From the NCBI GenBank assembly GCA_963734845.1, contig CAVTIS010000018.1, positions 434,001 to 498,000 of the forward strand: a stretch of 64,000 nt of DNA, written 5' to 3'. This document shows positions 34,029 to 42,986 of this stretch, one piece after another (positions within the stretch are counted from its first letter, which is position 1; each line of letters opens with the position of its first letter). The notes under the pieces are model-generated. The model was given only the letters and a program-made list of their open reading frames with translations, did no database searches and was not told the DNA's origin. A program made the position numbers and the translations under genes. The DNA comes from JAKAVN01 sp963734845 (lineage in GTDB: Bacteria > Desulfobacterota > Binatia > Binatales > Binataceae).

Positions 34029-34417
34029 GGCATGTTTTCGAATTTGCCGATGTTAGCCATCTTGCGCGGTGTCCGCAAGCAGAAGGCTTTCGACAAGGAC
34101 TCGGAGATCGCCTGCCACGTCGTCGAGCGTCAGGAAGGCAAAGAAATCAGCCTCGCCGAAAACGAGATGCGCATGGCCATGCATCCGGCCGACCAGTTCG
34201 AGGCTGTCAAGTCGCTTGCCGATGAAGGAAAGGGAGCCGAGGACATCGCCGCCCGGTTCGGCGTCACGCCGACGCTCGTACGTCAGCGCCTCAAACTCGT
34301 CTGCGTCAGCCCCAAGTTCATGAAATCTATCGCGACGGCCAGATGAGCTTCGACCAGCTCATGGCGTTCAGGGAAACCAAAGTGTATCAGTATCGCGCCA
34401 TCGTGCAGGGAAACTGA
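34029..34417 (+). pseudogene. ParB/RepB-like partition protein fragment with frameshift
   Basis: AFDKDSEIACHVVERQEGKEISLAENEMR and AMHPADQFEAVKSLADEGKG, then IAARFGVTPTLVRQRLKL, are the ParB-type motif and helix-turn-helix region of plasmid ParB proteins. The frame then breaks near 34320, and the expected continuation EIYRDGQMSFDQLMAF is found in another frame, ending in TGA at 34417. Both ends of the protein are missing. Confidence 0.7.
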
Positions 34418-34424
34418 CAAGAGA

Positions 34425-34877
34425 TTGCCTTGCAAGCCTGAAAAACCGAAAGCTGTGCTTTACGCTGAGCGGGCCTTATGGGCGTGGACGGCATGGATAT
34501 GCCTGTTGGGCGTTTACCAGACCTCGGCCAGCATTCCGGATATAGAAGAGGCGATCACCACCCAGCTGCAGGGCATGGTTACGATAACGCCTCAAACATT
34601 GATGGCGGTAACCGTCGTCGGTTATGCGGCGCTAGCACTGACCATGATCTGGATCGTGTTAAAAATCGGCGCGGGCAAACGCTGGGCGCGGAGCAGCCTT
34701 CTGCTGGGCTTCATACTGGATGCCCTCTATACGCTGTCGCCGCCCCATCACGGGATTCTGGGTTATCTGACGGATGTGCCCGATTTGGGGTTGCAGATTT
34801 ATACGCTCGTCATGCTTTACACCGAACCGGGCAGTGGCTGGTTCAACCGGACAAAACGGACACCAGCCGGCGTGTGA
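34425..34877 (+). CDS. Four-span membrane protein
   Basis: 150 residues, read from a TTG at 34425 since no ATG is available near the N-terminus. Hydrophobic spans at about residues 16-36, 55-78, 88-105 and 115-130 follow a basic N-terminus KPEKPKAVLYAERALWAW. I do not recognise the family. It is intact in an otherwise broken neighbourhood. Start and function are uncertain. Confidence 0.5.
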   Translation: MPCKPEKPKAVLYAERALWAWTAWICLLGVYQTSASIPDIEEAITTQLQGMVTITPQTLMAVTVVGYAALALTMIWIVLKIGAGKRWARSSLLLGFILDALYTLSPPHHGILGYLTDVPDLGLQIYTLVMLYTEPGSGWFNRTKRTPAGV

Positions 34878-35210
34878 ATCAGGCTGCGGCCGTCACGAGT
34901 TGACGGTATGTCCACGCGCCGAGCTCCCTAGATCCGCGCAGTCGCGCGCCGAACCGTATGCTCGATCTCGGCGCGTTCTCTTTGGGCGGCCTGGCGATTA
35001 TCGCCGCGGCAATCCTCCCTGCTGTCGAGTATGGACGCTCAATGAAAAAGCTCATGGTCCGGAATTCGTTGGATGTTTCACTAAGCTCTCTCTCGCTGCT
35101 CTCCGGCTGTGCCCAAAACGGGCAAGCTCAAAGTAAAAGATCACACCTTCCGCATTGACCTTCCAGGCCTGAGGAACGGCGCTTTTCGCCTGGCCAGATA
35201 GCCGAACCCA
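34878..35210. other. Intergenic stretch, a possible 30-codon remnant only
   Basis: About 330 bases. A GTG at 35109 could open a 30-residue frame reading MPKTGKLKVKDHTFRIDLPG and ending GAFRLAR at 35201. It looks like the end of a protein rather than a gene. The frame at 34958 has one hydrophobic stretch but no support. Confidence 0.35.
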
Positions 35211-35453
35211 TTACCGAAATTGTTCGACGCTCCGCCAGCTCTTGTGCGAGTTACAGTACTTACACGCCGGCACCTTATTCGCACGACCGCGGCCCCCATG
35301 CACGCGAGGGTGCAGATGGTCGACCGTGAACACGAGCCGCTTTTTGAGCTCGTCGTCAGCGTCCTCCCGTAGGTATAGCCGTGCTCCGCAGTACCAGCAA
35401 AAGCCGCCAGTCTTTTCCCATACGTATTGCCGCTTGGTTCTTGGCGTATCCAC
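35211..35453 (-). CDS. HNH endonuclease-type protein
   Basis: 80 residues from a GTG at 35453. CWYCG and CKYCN supply two zinc-binding CxxC pairs, and TVDHLHPRVHGGRGRANKVP is the HNH core with the DH dyad. Proteins of this size occur alone in phages and mobile elements as nicking or homing-type nucleases. The N-terminal RTKRQYVWEKTGGFCWYC is as expected, so it seems complete. The start is uncertain. Confidence 0.7.
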   Translation of the reverse strand: MDTPRTKRQYVWEKTGGFCWYCGARLYLREDADDELKKRLVFTVDHLHPRVHGGRGRANKVPACKYCNSHKSWRSVEQFR

Positions 35454-35576
35454 GTGGCATCCCCGGGCACTCCCATCGGTTCATGAGCATTATATCTTAA
35501 CGATCTTCGCCCTGGCAGAACGCGGAGCCGTAATGACTTCCTGATCCCCATCGCTGCGACTCGGCTGGAAGTATCG

Positions 35577-35636
35577 GCCATACGAGGCGTCGCGATCGCG
35601 CAGCGGGTAGCGCGGAGCCGTGTCCCACGGGAATGC
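35577..35636 (-). mobile_element. Fragment of IS group B transposase
   Basis: On the minus strand 60 bases translate as AFPWDTAPRYPLRDRDASYG, which differs by one residue from the corresponding stretch (second catalytic Asp) of the copy at 51976-52997. Nothing else of the element is visible on either side. It shows that copies have been cut up in this region. Confidence 0.7.
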
Positions 35637-35779
35637 CGGAGACGCTTCATCTCCTCCAGCGTAAGGAACCGCTCGCGCGATTCCTCGCGCACGCGCTGGA
35701 TGGCAGCGACGGCCACGGTGTGCCTGCTCATGCCGTTTCCGCGCGACATTTTCAAGTGCCTAATTTCAGAACGTGTCAT
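35632..35779 (-). pseudogene. Possible tyrosine-recombinase fragment
   Basis: The minus strand encodes a short peptide with QRVREESRERFLTLEEMKRL, which resembles the junction between core-binding and catalytic domains of phage-type integrases (…RERFLTxEE…RLL). No catalytic Arg/His/Tyr set follows, and the frame runs into the IS fragment. Support is a single motif, so the call is tentative. Confidence 0.3.
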
Positions 35780-35985
35780 CGGGTATTTTCAACTTTTTGG
35801 CGGCGCGATAGGAGCCGTGGACACCAGCCCGAGCGGCAATACATCCCTTCGCACAAATCGATTACACTTGGGACGCCGAGCAATTCCGAAATCCGGCTAT
35901 AATCGGCCACCGTGCGATGTCGACGGGGCCTTCGTGCCACGGCGGAGTTTCGACGCGGATCATTCACCGTCGGAGGTGAGCACAA

Positions 35986-36450
35986 ATGAGTCCGGTTGAA
36001 GCGACCACTTGGAGCGCCGACTGGGCGTGGGCTCTGCCGCTCATCGTGCTCACCGTCGTCATTCATGTATGCGGCCTGGCGATCATCAACGGGCGGGTCG
36101 TGCATGTACTAAGCGGCTCCGCCGAGCGTCGAGGTTTCATGCCCAGGTTCGCTGTGGCCATGAGCGTCGCGGCCCTCATGGCCACCCTTCTGCTCGGAGT
36201 GGAGGCGGCTACCTGGGCGGCGGCGTATCGGCTTTTGGGTGCGCTGCCAGACAACAAGCTGGCGATGCTCTATTCGCTCAGCGCGCTGACGAGCTACGGC
36301 CATGCGAATCTATTTCTTAAGGCGCACTGGCAATTGATGGGCGCCCTGGAAGCGCTGAACGGGATGATGTTATTTGGACTGACCACGGCCTTTTTGTTCT
36401 CGATGATTCAGATGGTCTGGCCGCTCGGAAGCCGTCAGCGGCACAAATAA
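35986..36450 (+). CDS. Ion-channel-like membrane protein with unusual filter region
   Basis: 154 residues from the ATG at 35986, preceded by cggaggtgag. Hydrophobic spans lie at about residues 14-34, 56-82 and 115-140. The order span, pore-like segment (YSLSALTSYGHANLFLKAHW), span (LNGMMLFGLTTAFLFSMIQ) is that of two-span ion-channel proteins, and it resembles the broken channel at 43497-43948. In that gene the filter reads TTLGYGD; here TSYGH stands in its place and the GYG signature is missing. It may not be potassium-selective, or may not conduct. Confidence 0.6.
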   Translation: MSPVEATTWSADWAWALPLIVLTVVIHVCGLAIINGRVVHVLSGSAERRGFMPRFAVAMSVAALMATLLLGVEAATWAAAYRLLGALPDNKLAMLYSLSALTSYGHANLFLKAHWQLMGALEALNGMMLFGLTTAFLFSMIQMVWPLGSRQRHK

Positions 36451-36555
36451 AACAGGTGTCGGCGAGGGCTTCCCAACCAACATGCCCACGCTCGCCAATG
36501 TCAAAAGAACTACAGGTTCGTGGCCAAATACGACTAAAGTCCAACTTACTGAAGC

Positions 36556-37752
36556 ATGGCGGACGTGAATTCAATGGCGCTGCGGTTTACAACAATGCTT
36601 CGCGTCTCCAGACGAATGAACGATTTTATCGAACAAGTGTCGGCGACGATCCGAGCGGCGGCGATTATCGCGATCACGCTCATCGCGGGATGCGGCGTGC
36701 CGTCGGTTACAAATGTCACACCCGAGCGCCTGGCGACGGGGGAGGCTTCTGGCCCTACTGGGACTCTATTTTCGGCCGGCGGCGAACCGGTCGCGATCGC
36801 AATAACGCCCGCCGGTGGCAATCTTTACGCGGCGAACCTGCTCGACGGCACCATCTCTGCTTTCGCGGTCCAATCGACCGGCGGCCTTGCGGCGGTCAAT
36901 AGAAGCCCGTTTCAGACCGGGCTTCATCCCCTGGCTATGTGCGTCACGGGCAACGGCCGCTTTCTTTATGTCGCAAGTTCCGGAGGACAGAATGTGTCCG
37001 GCTACGCGATTTCCGCCGGGGGCGCGCTGACTCAAGCCGGAACGCCGAGTCCCGCGGGGTTCAGCCCGGTCGGCGTCAGCGCCGATGCGACCGGCACTTT
37101 TCTCTATGTTACGAGCGCAATTGACAACACCCTGTCGGCGTTTCGCATCGACCAGTCGGCTGGCACGCTGAGCCGAATTGCAGGCTCTCCGCTTACCATC
37201 GGCAGCGCACCGGTTGCGATTGCCGCGAATCCGAGCGGCAGGTACGTTCACGTTTTGAGCGCAGCCAACTCAACTCTGACGACCTACCTTATCGGAGCGC
37301 AGACGGGTCAGCTCACCCAGATTGGCCAGAGCCAGACCGGGTTTCAGCCGAGCGCTCTGGCAGTCGCGCCAAGCGGGGGATTCATCTATACGACCAATGC
37401 TGGCGACGGCACGATTTCGGAATTTGCGCTGGACCAACAAACCGGCGCGACGAGACCGCTCGCGGGATCGCCGGTGCCAACCGGCCTGAACCCGGCCGGG
37501 ATCGCGATTGATTCACGCGGAAAGTTCGCCTACGTGGCGGACTTCAACAGCAATGAAATCTGGGCGTACGGTATCGGCGCGAACGGAACACTCCAGGTGC
37601 TGCCGGGCCCCAAGACGCTGGCGGCGCCACGGCCGAAGGCTATCGCGGTTGCCCCGAACCGCAACGTTCTCTATGTGACCAATTTCGACGCAAATGCGGT
37701 GAGCGCTTACGCAATCGGAGACGATGGCCTGCTGCAGCCGCTGTTTCATTAG
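36556..37752 (+). CDS. Lactonase-like YVTN beta-propeller lipoprotein
   Basis: 398 residues from the ATG at 36556; ATG 36616 would give a tighter leader (MNDFIEQVSATIRAAAIIAI). The hydrophobic stretch ends in LIAGCG, a lipobox, so a surface or periplasmic lipoprotein is likely. Seven-bladed repeats of the form GRFLYVASSGGQNVSGYAI and GKFAYVADFNSNEIWAYGI belong to the 6-phosphogluconolactonase-like/YVTN propellers. Lactonase activity cannot be assumed for exported members, which more often bind partners. Stands alone. Confidence 0.75.
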   Translation: MADVNSMALRFTTMLRVSRRMNDFIEQVSATIRAAAIIAITLIAGCGVPSVTNVTPERLATGEASGPTGTLFSAGGEPVAIAITPAGGNLYAANLLDGTISAFAVQSTGGLAAVNRSPFQTGLHPLAMCVTGNGRFLYVASSGGQNVSGYAISAGGALTQAGTPSPAGFSPVGVSADATGTFLYVTSAIDNTLSAFRIDQSAGTLSRIAGSPLTIGSAPVAIAANPSGRYVHVLSAANSTLTTYLIGAQTGQLTQIGQSQTGFQPSALAVAPSGGFIYTTNAGDGTISEFALDQQTGATRPLAGSPVPTGLNPAGIAIDSRGKFAYVADFNSNEIWAYGIGANGTLQVLPGPKTLAAPRPKAIAVAPNRNVLYVTNFDANAVSAYAIGDDGLLQPLFH

Positions 37753-37938
37753 GGGGACCGGGAAACCAGCACTTGCGGCACGATCGGTGGTGCAGCGATG
37801 AGCGTAGAAACGGGGTTGAGCAATTCGTCTTCTCTTCTTCTAATGCGTCGATGAATTCCACATACCGAACGCTGCGACGTTCAGCCATCGTCAAGCATCG
37901 GAATAGAGTGTCCTCCTCTCCAGGAATCATCGTCAAGA

Positions 37939-38691
37939 TCAAGACTCCTCCTCGAGTGTAATTGCCACCACATTCGACAACGTTATGACGATCTGATCAC
38001 CTACCTTCACATGCCTGAGGTTTGCGGAATTGGCAACCTTGACAGTTTCCACAACACCGTCGGGCCCCTTCAGCGCAATGGTCTTTTTCTCCTCGCTGAT
38101 TGCCTCAATCGTGGCAACCACTTGCAACTGAGTGCCGAATGCAGCGCCGGGAGTCTGCCCGGGCACCGCGCTGACAATTCCTTCCGATAACGACGCGGCA
38201 GGGATGGACGTGCTTGGCTTCTTCTTCACAATAGTCACGATCTCGTAGAACTTGGCGACAAACGACTCCCCCGCCTTAGCCTCGGCGAGGTTGTAAGGGT
38301 TATAGACGTGTAAGGTGACTTGTTTACCACGCGGGCCTTCGAGCGTAACGAGCTTCTTCGGTCGATTCACCGAAACGATCTTTCCATGAATCGTAACAAC
38401 CGTTGCGGAGCCGATTCCGGCGAGATGTTCCTGTCCTGGCAACGGAGCAGGTGCAGGCACAGACGGAGCAGCCGTGACATGTGCGGGAGCGTTGGTGTTG
38501 GAACCCGCTGAACCCGCAGCTGATGTCGCTGAAGTTTGGGTCGCAGGCAAAGTGCCTGAGTTGTTCTGCGCGGCATTGGGCTGACTATTCTGGGTTCCGG
38601 AGCAAGCCGACACGAGACCGATCGAGAACACGGCAGCCAGAATGGCAAGAAATGTGACGATGTGCGGTTTGTTGTGTGTGGTCAAAGTCAT
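37939..38691 (-). CDS. Lipoprotein with two tandem beta-domains
   Basis: 250 residues. The leader ends in GLVSACSG (lipobox). A Ser/Thr/Ala/Asn-rich linker runs to about residue 80. Two related modules follow: VTIHGKIVSVNRPKKLVTLEGPRG with KAGESFVAKFYEIVTI, and VVATIEAISEEKKTIALKGPDG with KVGDQIVITLSNVVAITLE. The pattern, G/E-x-I-x-V-x-x-x-K-T-x-T-L then a KxGD strand, is like OB-type or DUF5666-type domains. The role is unknown. The gene ends 187 bases from the convergent propeller gene. Confidence 0.65.
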   Translation of the reverse strand: MTLTTHNKPHIVTFLAILAAVFSIGLVSACSGTQNSQPNAAQNNSGTLPATQTSATSAAGSAGSNTNAPAHVTAAPSVPAPAPLPGQEHLAGIGSATVVTIHGKIVSVNRPKKLVTLEGPRGKQVTLHVYNPYNLAEAKAGESFVAKFYEIVTIVKKKPSTSIPAASLSEGIVSAVPGQTPGAAFGTQLQVVATIEAISEEKKTIALKGPDGVVETVKVANSANLRHVKVGDQIVITLSNVVAITLEEES

Positions 38692-38814
38692 TTACTTCTA
38701 GCACCTGTCAGGAGTTTCGGATTGCTTTGATCTTAAGTCGTGGAACAAGCATATTCCATTGGATTTTCGTTGTCGCTACCGAAAAACCTCTCGTTCGGGG
38801 TGACGGAATGCGAT

Positions 38815-39873
38815 AGCTGTGCCAGTGGAAGGCGCGATGTTCGCGTTCTTGGCCAAGCTCCTGCTTGTCGCACGATCCCGACTGAAGTCACGGGCGAGCC
38901 TCGAGGCTGAAAACCTGGTTCTGCGTCAGCAGGTGATCGTTTTGAGCCGTAAGTCCCAGTCGCGCGTGCGACTGCGGAACATCGATCGGTTGACCTTCGT
39001 CTGGATGTACCGATGCTTCCCAGCGATTCTGAATGCGATCACGGTGGTTAAGCCCGAGACCGTGATCGGGTGGCATCGGCGCGGCTTTCGGGCCTATTGG
39101 CGTTGGAAATCGCGCCGACGTGGTGGCCGCCCGAGGATCGACCGTGAGATCCGCGACCTTATCCGACGGATGAGCGAGGAGAACCCATTGTGGGGAGCGC
39201 CGCGGATACACGGCGAACTGCTGATGCTTGGGATCGAGGTCGCCCAATCAACCGTGGCGCGGTACATGACCAGGCGGCAGGGGCCGCCCTCCCAGGGTTG
39301 GAAGACATTCCTCCGCAATCATGCCGCCGGGATCGCGTCCATCGATCTGTTCGTGGTGCGCACCATCTCCTTCAAGCTGCTCTATGGCCTGGTCATTCTT
39401 CGTCACGCCCGCAGGCGACTGATGAGCATCAGCGTGACGCACAATCCGACCGCCGAGTGGATAGCGGGTCAGGTGACGGATGCCTTTCCTTGAGACGAAG
39501 CGCCACGTCACCTGATTCGCGACCGTGACGGCGCCTTCGGCCCAGCCCACACCCATCGCATTCGAGCGATGGAGATCCGCGACCATCCGACTGCGCCGCG
39601 CTCGCCGTGGCAGAACGGGCACGTCGAGCGGCTCATCGGATCGATCCGTCGCGAATCTCTCGACCACCTCATCGTGTTCGGCGAGGCGCACTTGCGCGGC
39701 GTTTTGAAGGCTTACGCTTCGTATTACAATGAGGTCCGGACTCATCTCTCATTGGCTAAAGATGCTCCGGATTTTCGACGGAGACAGGGGACCGGCCGTA
39801 TCGCAGCGATACCGTTCCTCGGCGGGCTCCATCATCAACACGTCCGAATTTAGGGTTTTGGATAGGCACAGCT
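38815..39873 (+). mobile_element. Insertion sequence, group A, copy 1 (about 1.06 kb)
   Basis: AGCTGTGCC at 38815-38823 is repeated in inverted orientation at 39865-39873, bounding a transposase-like gene. Copy 2 at 44 kb has the matching GGCTGTGC ends, so these are the terminal repeats. The transposase has an rve-type DDE core, as in IS3/IS481-like elements. A clear target duplication is not seen. The element sits directly before the C-terminal fragment of a solute-binding protein. Confidence 0.65.
38837..39853 (+). pseudogene. IS group A transposase, interrupted by TGA
   Basis: From the ATG at 38837 (a GTG at 38819 overlaps the terminal repeat) the protein reads through a helical N-terminal part, ETVIGWHRRGFRAYWRWKSR and the first catalytic Asp (IASIDLFV). 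A TGA at 39491-39493 follows AGQVTDAFP; the same frame resumes DEAPRHLIRDRDGAFG (second Asp) and NGHVERLIGSIRRE (Glu) to a stop at 39853. Copies at 44 and 52 kb have TGG (Trp) at this position. The stop is therefore a Trp-to-TGA nonsense change and the copy is probably inactive. Confidence 0.85.
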
Positions 39874-39875
39874 GC

Positions 39876-39961
39876 GCAGAAAGATCAATCTTGCGTTGAG
39901 CGCGCTTCGTGAAAACGGCACCTATCAGCAGATCTACGACAAATGGTTCGGCAGCCCTTAG
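39876..39961 (+). pseudogene. C-terminal fragment of a family 3 solute-binding protein
   Basis: Just past the right end of the IS, one frame reads RRKINLALSALRENGTYQQI and then YDKWFGSP, ending in TAG at 39959-39961. This is the standard end of amino-acid-type ABC transporter binding proteins. The rest of the gene is not present on the other side of the IS, so it was lost by insertion plus deletion. Confidence 0.7.
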
Positions 39962-40824
39962 CGCGAGTCAAATTGAAGTTGGTGCGTTTTCAATTTGTGT
40001 CGTCCGCCACGGTACTGGGCTTGTTGCTGAGCGCCTTTCTGGCGTCGTCGGCACAAGCGCAACAGCCGTCGACGCCTGCACAAACGCCGCCGAACGTCAT
40101 GACCGATCAAGAGCTGGCAATTAGTGTCCATAACCCGTTTGAGGATTTCGTCAAAGTTCCGATTCAGTCCACGACCGGATTTCAATTGGGTCGGAATCAT
40201 AAGGTGGGCGACAGCTTGAACATCGAGCCGGTAATGCCGTTCTCGCTGAATGCGGATTGGGACCTGATCGCTCGGCCGAGTTTGACCTTTGCTTACGCGC
40301 CCACTCCGCATGAACAATCCGGGCTGGAAGACTTGCAAACTTCTTTTTTTCTAACGCCGCACAACGCGACCCCGTGGATCTGGGGCGTGGGTCCATTATT
40401 TCAATTCCCCACTGCTAGCAGCTCGGAATTGGGAACCGGCCGCTGGTCGGCCGGACCAACTGCGGCGCTCGTGTACTCGGAGGGCCCGTGGTTCGACGCC
40501 ATACTCGCGTACCAACTTATGTCGTTTGCTGGAAATCGCGCCCGTGGAAGCGTCAACCAGACGTATGTGGAGACAGAGGTCAGCTACAACTTTGAGAGCG
40601 GATGGTATGTCGACTGCGATCCGCCAATGACCTTCGACTGGACCGCAGATGGGGCCAACGGATGGACGATTCCGATGGGCGTGGACGTGGGCAAGGCGTT
40701 CAACGTCGGATCACATGCGATGAGTTTTCAGGTTGGCGCATACGACCTTGTAAAGCGTCCCGATGGTGCCCCGCAATGGATAATCCGCGTAAGCGCAACG
40801 TTCCTCTTCCCCCACGGGCATTAA
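39943..40824 (+). CDS. Outer-membrane transporter-like beta-barrel protein
   Basis: 293 residues in the longest frame from ATG 39943; the first codons overlap the solute-binding-protein fragment in another frame, so a later start such as the TTG near 39973 is possible. A signal peptide (ATVLGLLLSAFLASSAQAQ) is clear. The mature protein has strands with FQLGRNHKVGDSLNIEPVMPF, WGVGPLFQFPTA and a C-terminal strand WIIRVSATFLFP, as in the neutral or aromatic-compound outer-membrane transporter-like barrel families. Substrate unknown. Complete despite the neighbouring insertion. Confidence 0.65.
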   Translation: MVRQPLARVKLKLVRFQFVSSATVLGLLLSAFLASSAQAQQPSTPAQTPPNVMTDQELAISVHNPFEDFVKVPIQSTTGFQLGRNHKVGDSLNIEPVMPFSLNADWDLIARPSLTFAYAPTPHEQSGLEDLQTSFFLTPHNATPWIWGVGPLFQFPTASSSELGTGRWSAGPTAALVYSEGPWFDAILAYQLMSFAGNRARGSVNQTYVETEVSYNFESGWYVDCDPPMTFDWTADGANGWTIPMGVDVGKAFNVGSHAMSFQVGAYDLVKRPDGAPQWIIRVSATFLFPHGH

Positions 40825-41139
40825 GTGATGAATTAAAGATGGTGAAGCGCGTGGGAAGGGAGACTCCGCCGGCAGGAGTAAATCCCACCACATTCGGGAC
40901 TCACCATCAATCCACCGCCACGTCACAAGGGCGGAGAAGTTTTGCCGGCCCTTATGTCCTCATCCTGATTTCGTTTGAACGGTTCGGAGGTGAACAAGTC
41001 CGCACCCGTATCTCTTAACCTCGCTGAGTTTGACAGCCGCTAAAAAGAAAGCCCTCGAAGTCAGCTCCGAGGGCTTTCGCCACTGGGTTAAAATGGTCGT
41101 TCTGTCCTCGGTGTTCATGGCATCTTTTCGTCAATGGCG
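40825..41139. other. Intergenic region between convergent genes, with terminator
   Basis: About 315 bases between the outer-membrane protein and the convergent DUF202 gene. It holds the hairpin at 41048-41087 and no supported gene. Confidence 0.5.
41048..41087 (-). terminator. Rho-independent terminator, minus-strand orientation
   Basis: GCCCTCG (41051-41057) pairs with CGAGGGC (41078-41084). On the minus strand the stem is followed by TTTCTTTTTA, so it best serves the DUF202 gene ending at 41140. A shorter T run on the plus strand could make it bidirectional. Confidence 0.75.
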
Positions 41140-41535
41140 TTATTCACGAAAAATCATCGCGAGTAGTGCAAGGACCCCGAGGATCGAGATCAATGCAGCG
41201 ACCAGCACGGACAGTGAACGCTGTTTACCGGCGTATTGCGCTCCCAGTTCCCGGATGTTCTGGCGGTTCTCAAGGGTAGCCAGCACTAACGACAAGAGTC
41301 CGATACAAACTAACGCGATCGCGAACTCGCGCGGTCCGATGAGGTAATTCCGTTGCTTCTCGTTGGGTGCTTCGATCTGAAAGAATTTGTAAATGCTGAA
41401 GCCAAACGTGATTAGCGAAGTCGCGGTTCTGATCCACGACATCATGGTGTTTTCGTACGAATTGCGGGTGCGCTCGAAAGCGAGTCTGGTCGAATCGTCG
41501 AGCGTCGGTGCACTCCGCGTAGTCTGCTCAGCCAT
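41140..41535 (-). CDS. DUF202/YidH-family membrane protein
   Basis: 131 residues from the ATG at 41535. RLAFERTRNSYENTMMSWIR followed by TATSLITFGFSIYKFF is the DUF202 signature, with the first span included. Two more spans at about residues 75-95 and 108-128 complete the three-span fold. Function unknown in the family. It is followed by a terminator; the gene for a larger membrane protein ends 35 bases upstream, on the same strand. Confidence 0.8.
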   Translation of the reverse strand: MAEQTTRSAPTLDDSTRLAFERTRNSYENTMMSWIRTATSLITFGFSIYKFFQIEAPNEKQRNYLIGPREFAIALVCIGLLSLVLATLENRQNIRELGAQYAGKQRSLSVLVAALISILGVLALLAMIFRE

Positions 41536-41569
41536 TTAGCATTGATCCCTTGAGCCCTCTAAATTGTGC

Positions 41570-42301
41570 TTACGGCTGACGATATCCCACACCGTCCCCC
41601 TTCGCATCATGGGCGGTAAACTCCGCCAACAAAATGTGCGCGCTAACCAGCAGCATCCAGATCGGGAAAACCAACGTGATCCACCTCCAATTGGCGATCA
41701 CCACCAGCAGCACGAGGGCACAAGCATAACCCGAGAACGCCACCCAACGCGGGAAAATCGCGGTACGCAACCCGATGGTGCAGGCTGAGATCATGAAGAC
41801 TCCCGCCATCTTCATGGCGAACAAGTTAATCAACGCGTCGGTTATACGACGGCCGAAATAGTAGGTTGTGCTGTCGATATTGCTGGCCGCCACCGACTCA
41901 ATCAGCGCTCCCATAACAGCCGCGGCCGCGAACATGCAAGCCACAAACAACAACCCGCTTGCGAGAAACACCGTCGCGAAGAACTGATCTTCAAGCTCTC
42001 CCAAGCGATTGCGGAGCACGCCGATGAACCACAGAAATGCGATTCCTGCAAACGGAACCAGGTCCAGTGCAAGCCGTACCGCCCTTCGGCGGCCTGGGTC
42101 GGTCATCCAAACTCCCGGCAAACTCGGATCGACCGGGACAGCGTAGCGAGCGAGTCCCAGACCAACGATCAACAGGACCGAAAAAATCACGCCGGCGATG
42201 GCCGCTCCCCGCGGGGGCGCAAGGGTCGGCTGGGGAGAAGCATTTGCTGTGCTGGTCACGGAATCTCGTCTCCGGCTACTATGACCTTCGGTTGGGTGCA
42301 T
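41570..42301 (-). CDS. Six-span membrane protein of unknown function
   Basis: 243 residues from the ATG at 42301; a frame open to 42397 adds sequence without features. After a polar N-terminal 30 residues come spans at about 35-55, 80-100, 115-140, 165-185, 190-210 and 213-232. RRITDALINLFAMKMAGVFM and PRWVAFSGYACALV resemble uncharacterised membrane proteins found in many soil bacteria. Probably co-transcribed with the DUF202 gene downstream. Confidence 0.6.
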   Translation of the reverse strand: MHPTEGHSSRRRDSVTSTANASPQPTLAPPRGAAIAGVIFSVLLIVGLGLARYAVPVDPSLPGVWMTDPGRRRAVRLALDLVPFAGIAFLWFIGVLRNRLGELEDQFFATVFLASGLLFVACMFAAAAVMGALIESVAASNIDSTTYYFGRRITDALINLFAMKMAGVFMISACTIGLRTAIFPRWVAFSGYACALVLLVVIANWRWITLVFPIWMLLVSAHILLAEFTAHDAKGDGVGYRQP

Positions 42302-42510
42302 GTTGAAACGATTAGCAATAATCGCAGTTTTACAAATCGTGCTGGGATCCGCCACGCGTGTTACGGTGTGTGCCCAAGTCCCCTCGCTGGTGTCCAACGC
42401 ATCAGAGATCGATCGGAACGTAACTGCCGCAATACGGGAACTTTACTCGCACAATAAAGCGGTGAAGGCGTGAAGCCGTTCCTAGAGCGGTTGCGTACCT
42501 GTCACCGGTT
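42302..42510. other. Short region upstream of the membrane-protein gene
   Basis: About 200 bases between the six-span protein start and the PPK2 remnant. It should contain the promoter for the minus-strand pair. I see no gene in it. Confidence 0.4.
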
Positions 42511-42517
42511 AAAGTAC

Positions 42518-42905
42518 GCTGCCTGGTCTTCGGTACAGAAACCCATCACACGTTCGACCAACGCGCGGTTGTACCAGCTCCGATCGAAGATCACGATCTC
42601 CCCGCAGCCGGAAGATGCGCGATGTAGCGCTGGATATACATCTGAGATTTTTCGCGTTCGGTCGGAGCCGGCAGTGCCACGACTCTGAACATGCGAGGAC
42701 TGACTCGCTCCGTGATGCGTTTGATCACGCCCCCTTTACCGGCGGCGTCGCGGCCTTCGAACAATATGACGATTTTCGCGCCCGTTCGCTTAACCCACTC
42801 CTGAAGTTTCACTAATTCCACGTGAAGCTTCTTCAATTCTTCTTCAAACTCCGCCCGCCACGCATGCTGCTTGATTCCTGACCTGGTCCATTGTCTGCCA
42901 ACGGC
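42518..42905 (-). pseudogene. Polyphosphate kinase 2 (PPK2) fragment, frameshifted
   Basis: The frame includes AWRAEFEEELKKLHVELVKL and the Walker A segment VILFEGRDAAGKGGVIKRIT of PPK2, then YIQRYIAHLPAAG. One G is missing in the next run, and the continuation EIVIFDRSWYNRALVERVMG, with the DRSWY motif, lies in another frame before a stop. The remaining half of the enzyme is absent, so this is a remnant. Confidence 0.8.
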
Positions 42906-42986
42906 CTTATCCCCGGCCGCACGGGAGACAACAATTAAGGTGTCCGCCTGAAACCATCAACAATATCGCATAGTTAAACTTAACTT

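Noticed and set aside
37640..37942. Minus-strand frame of 100 codons between the propeller and the lipoprotein
   Set aside because: It overlaps the propeller gene antisense and its remainder (RYVEFIDALEEEK) is too short to support.
39491..39493. In-frame TGA in the IS group A transposase as a second selenocysteine codon
   Set aside because: The other copies have TGG (Trp) here, the site is not a redox Cys and no SECIS-like hairpin follows, so it is a nonsense mutation.
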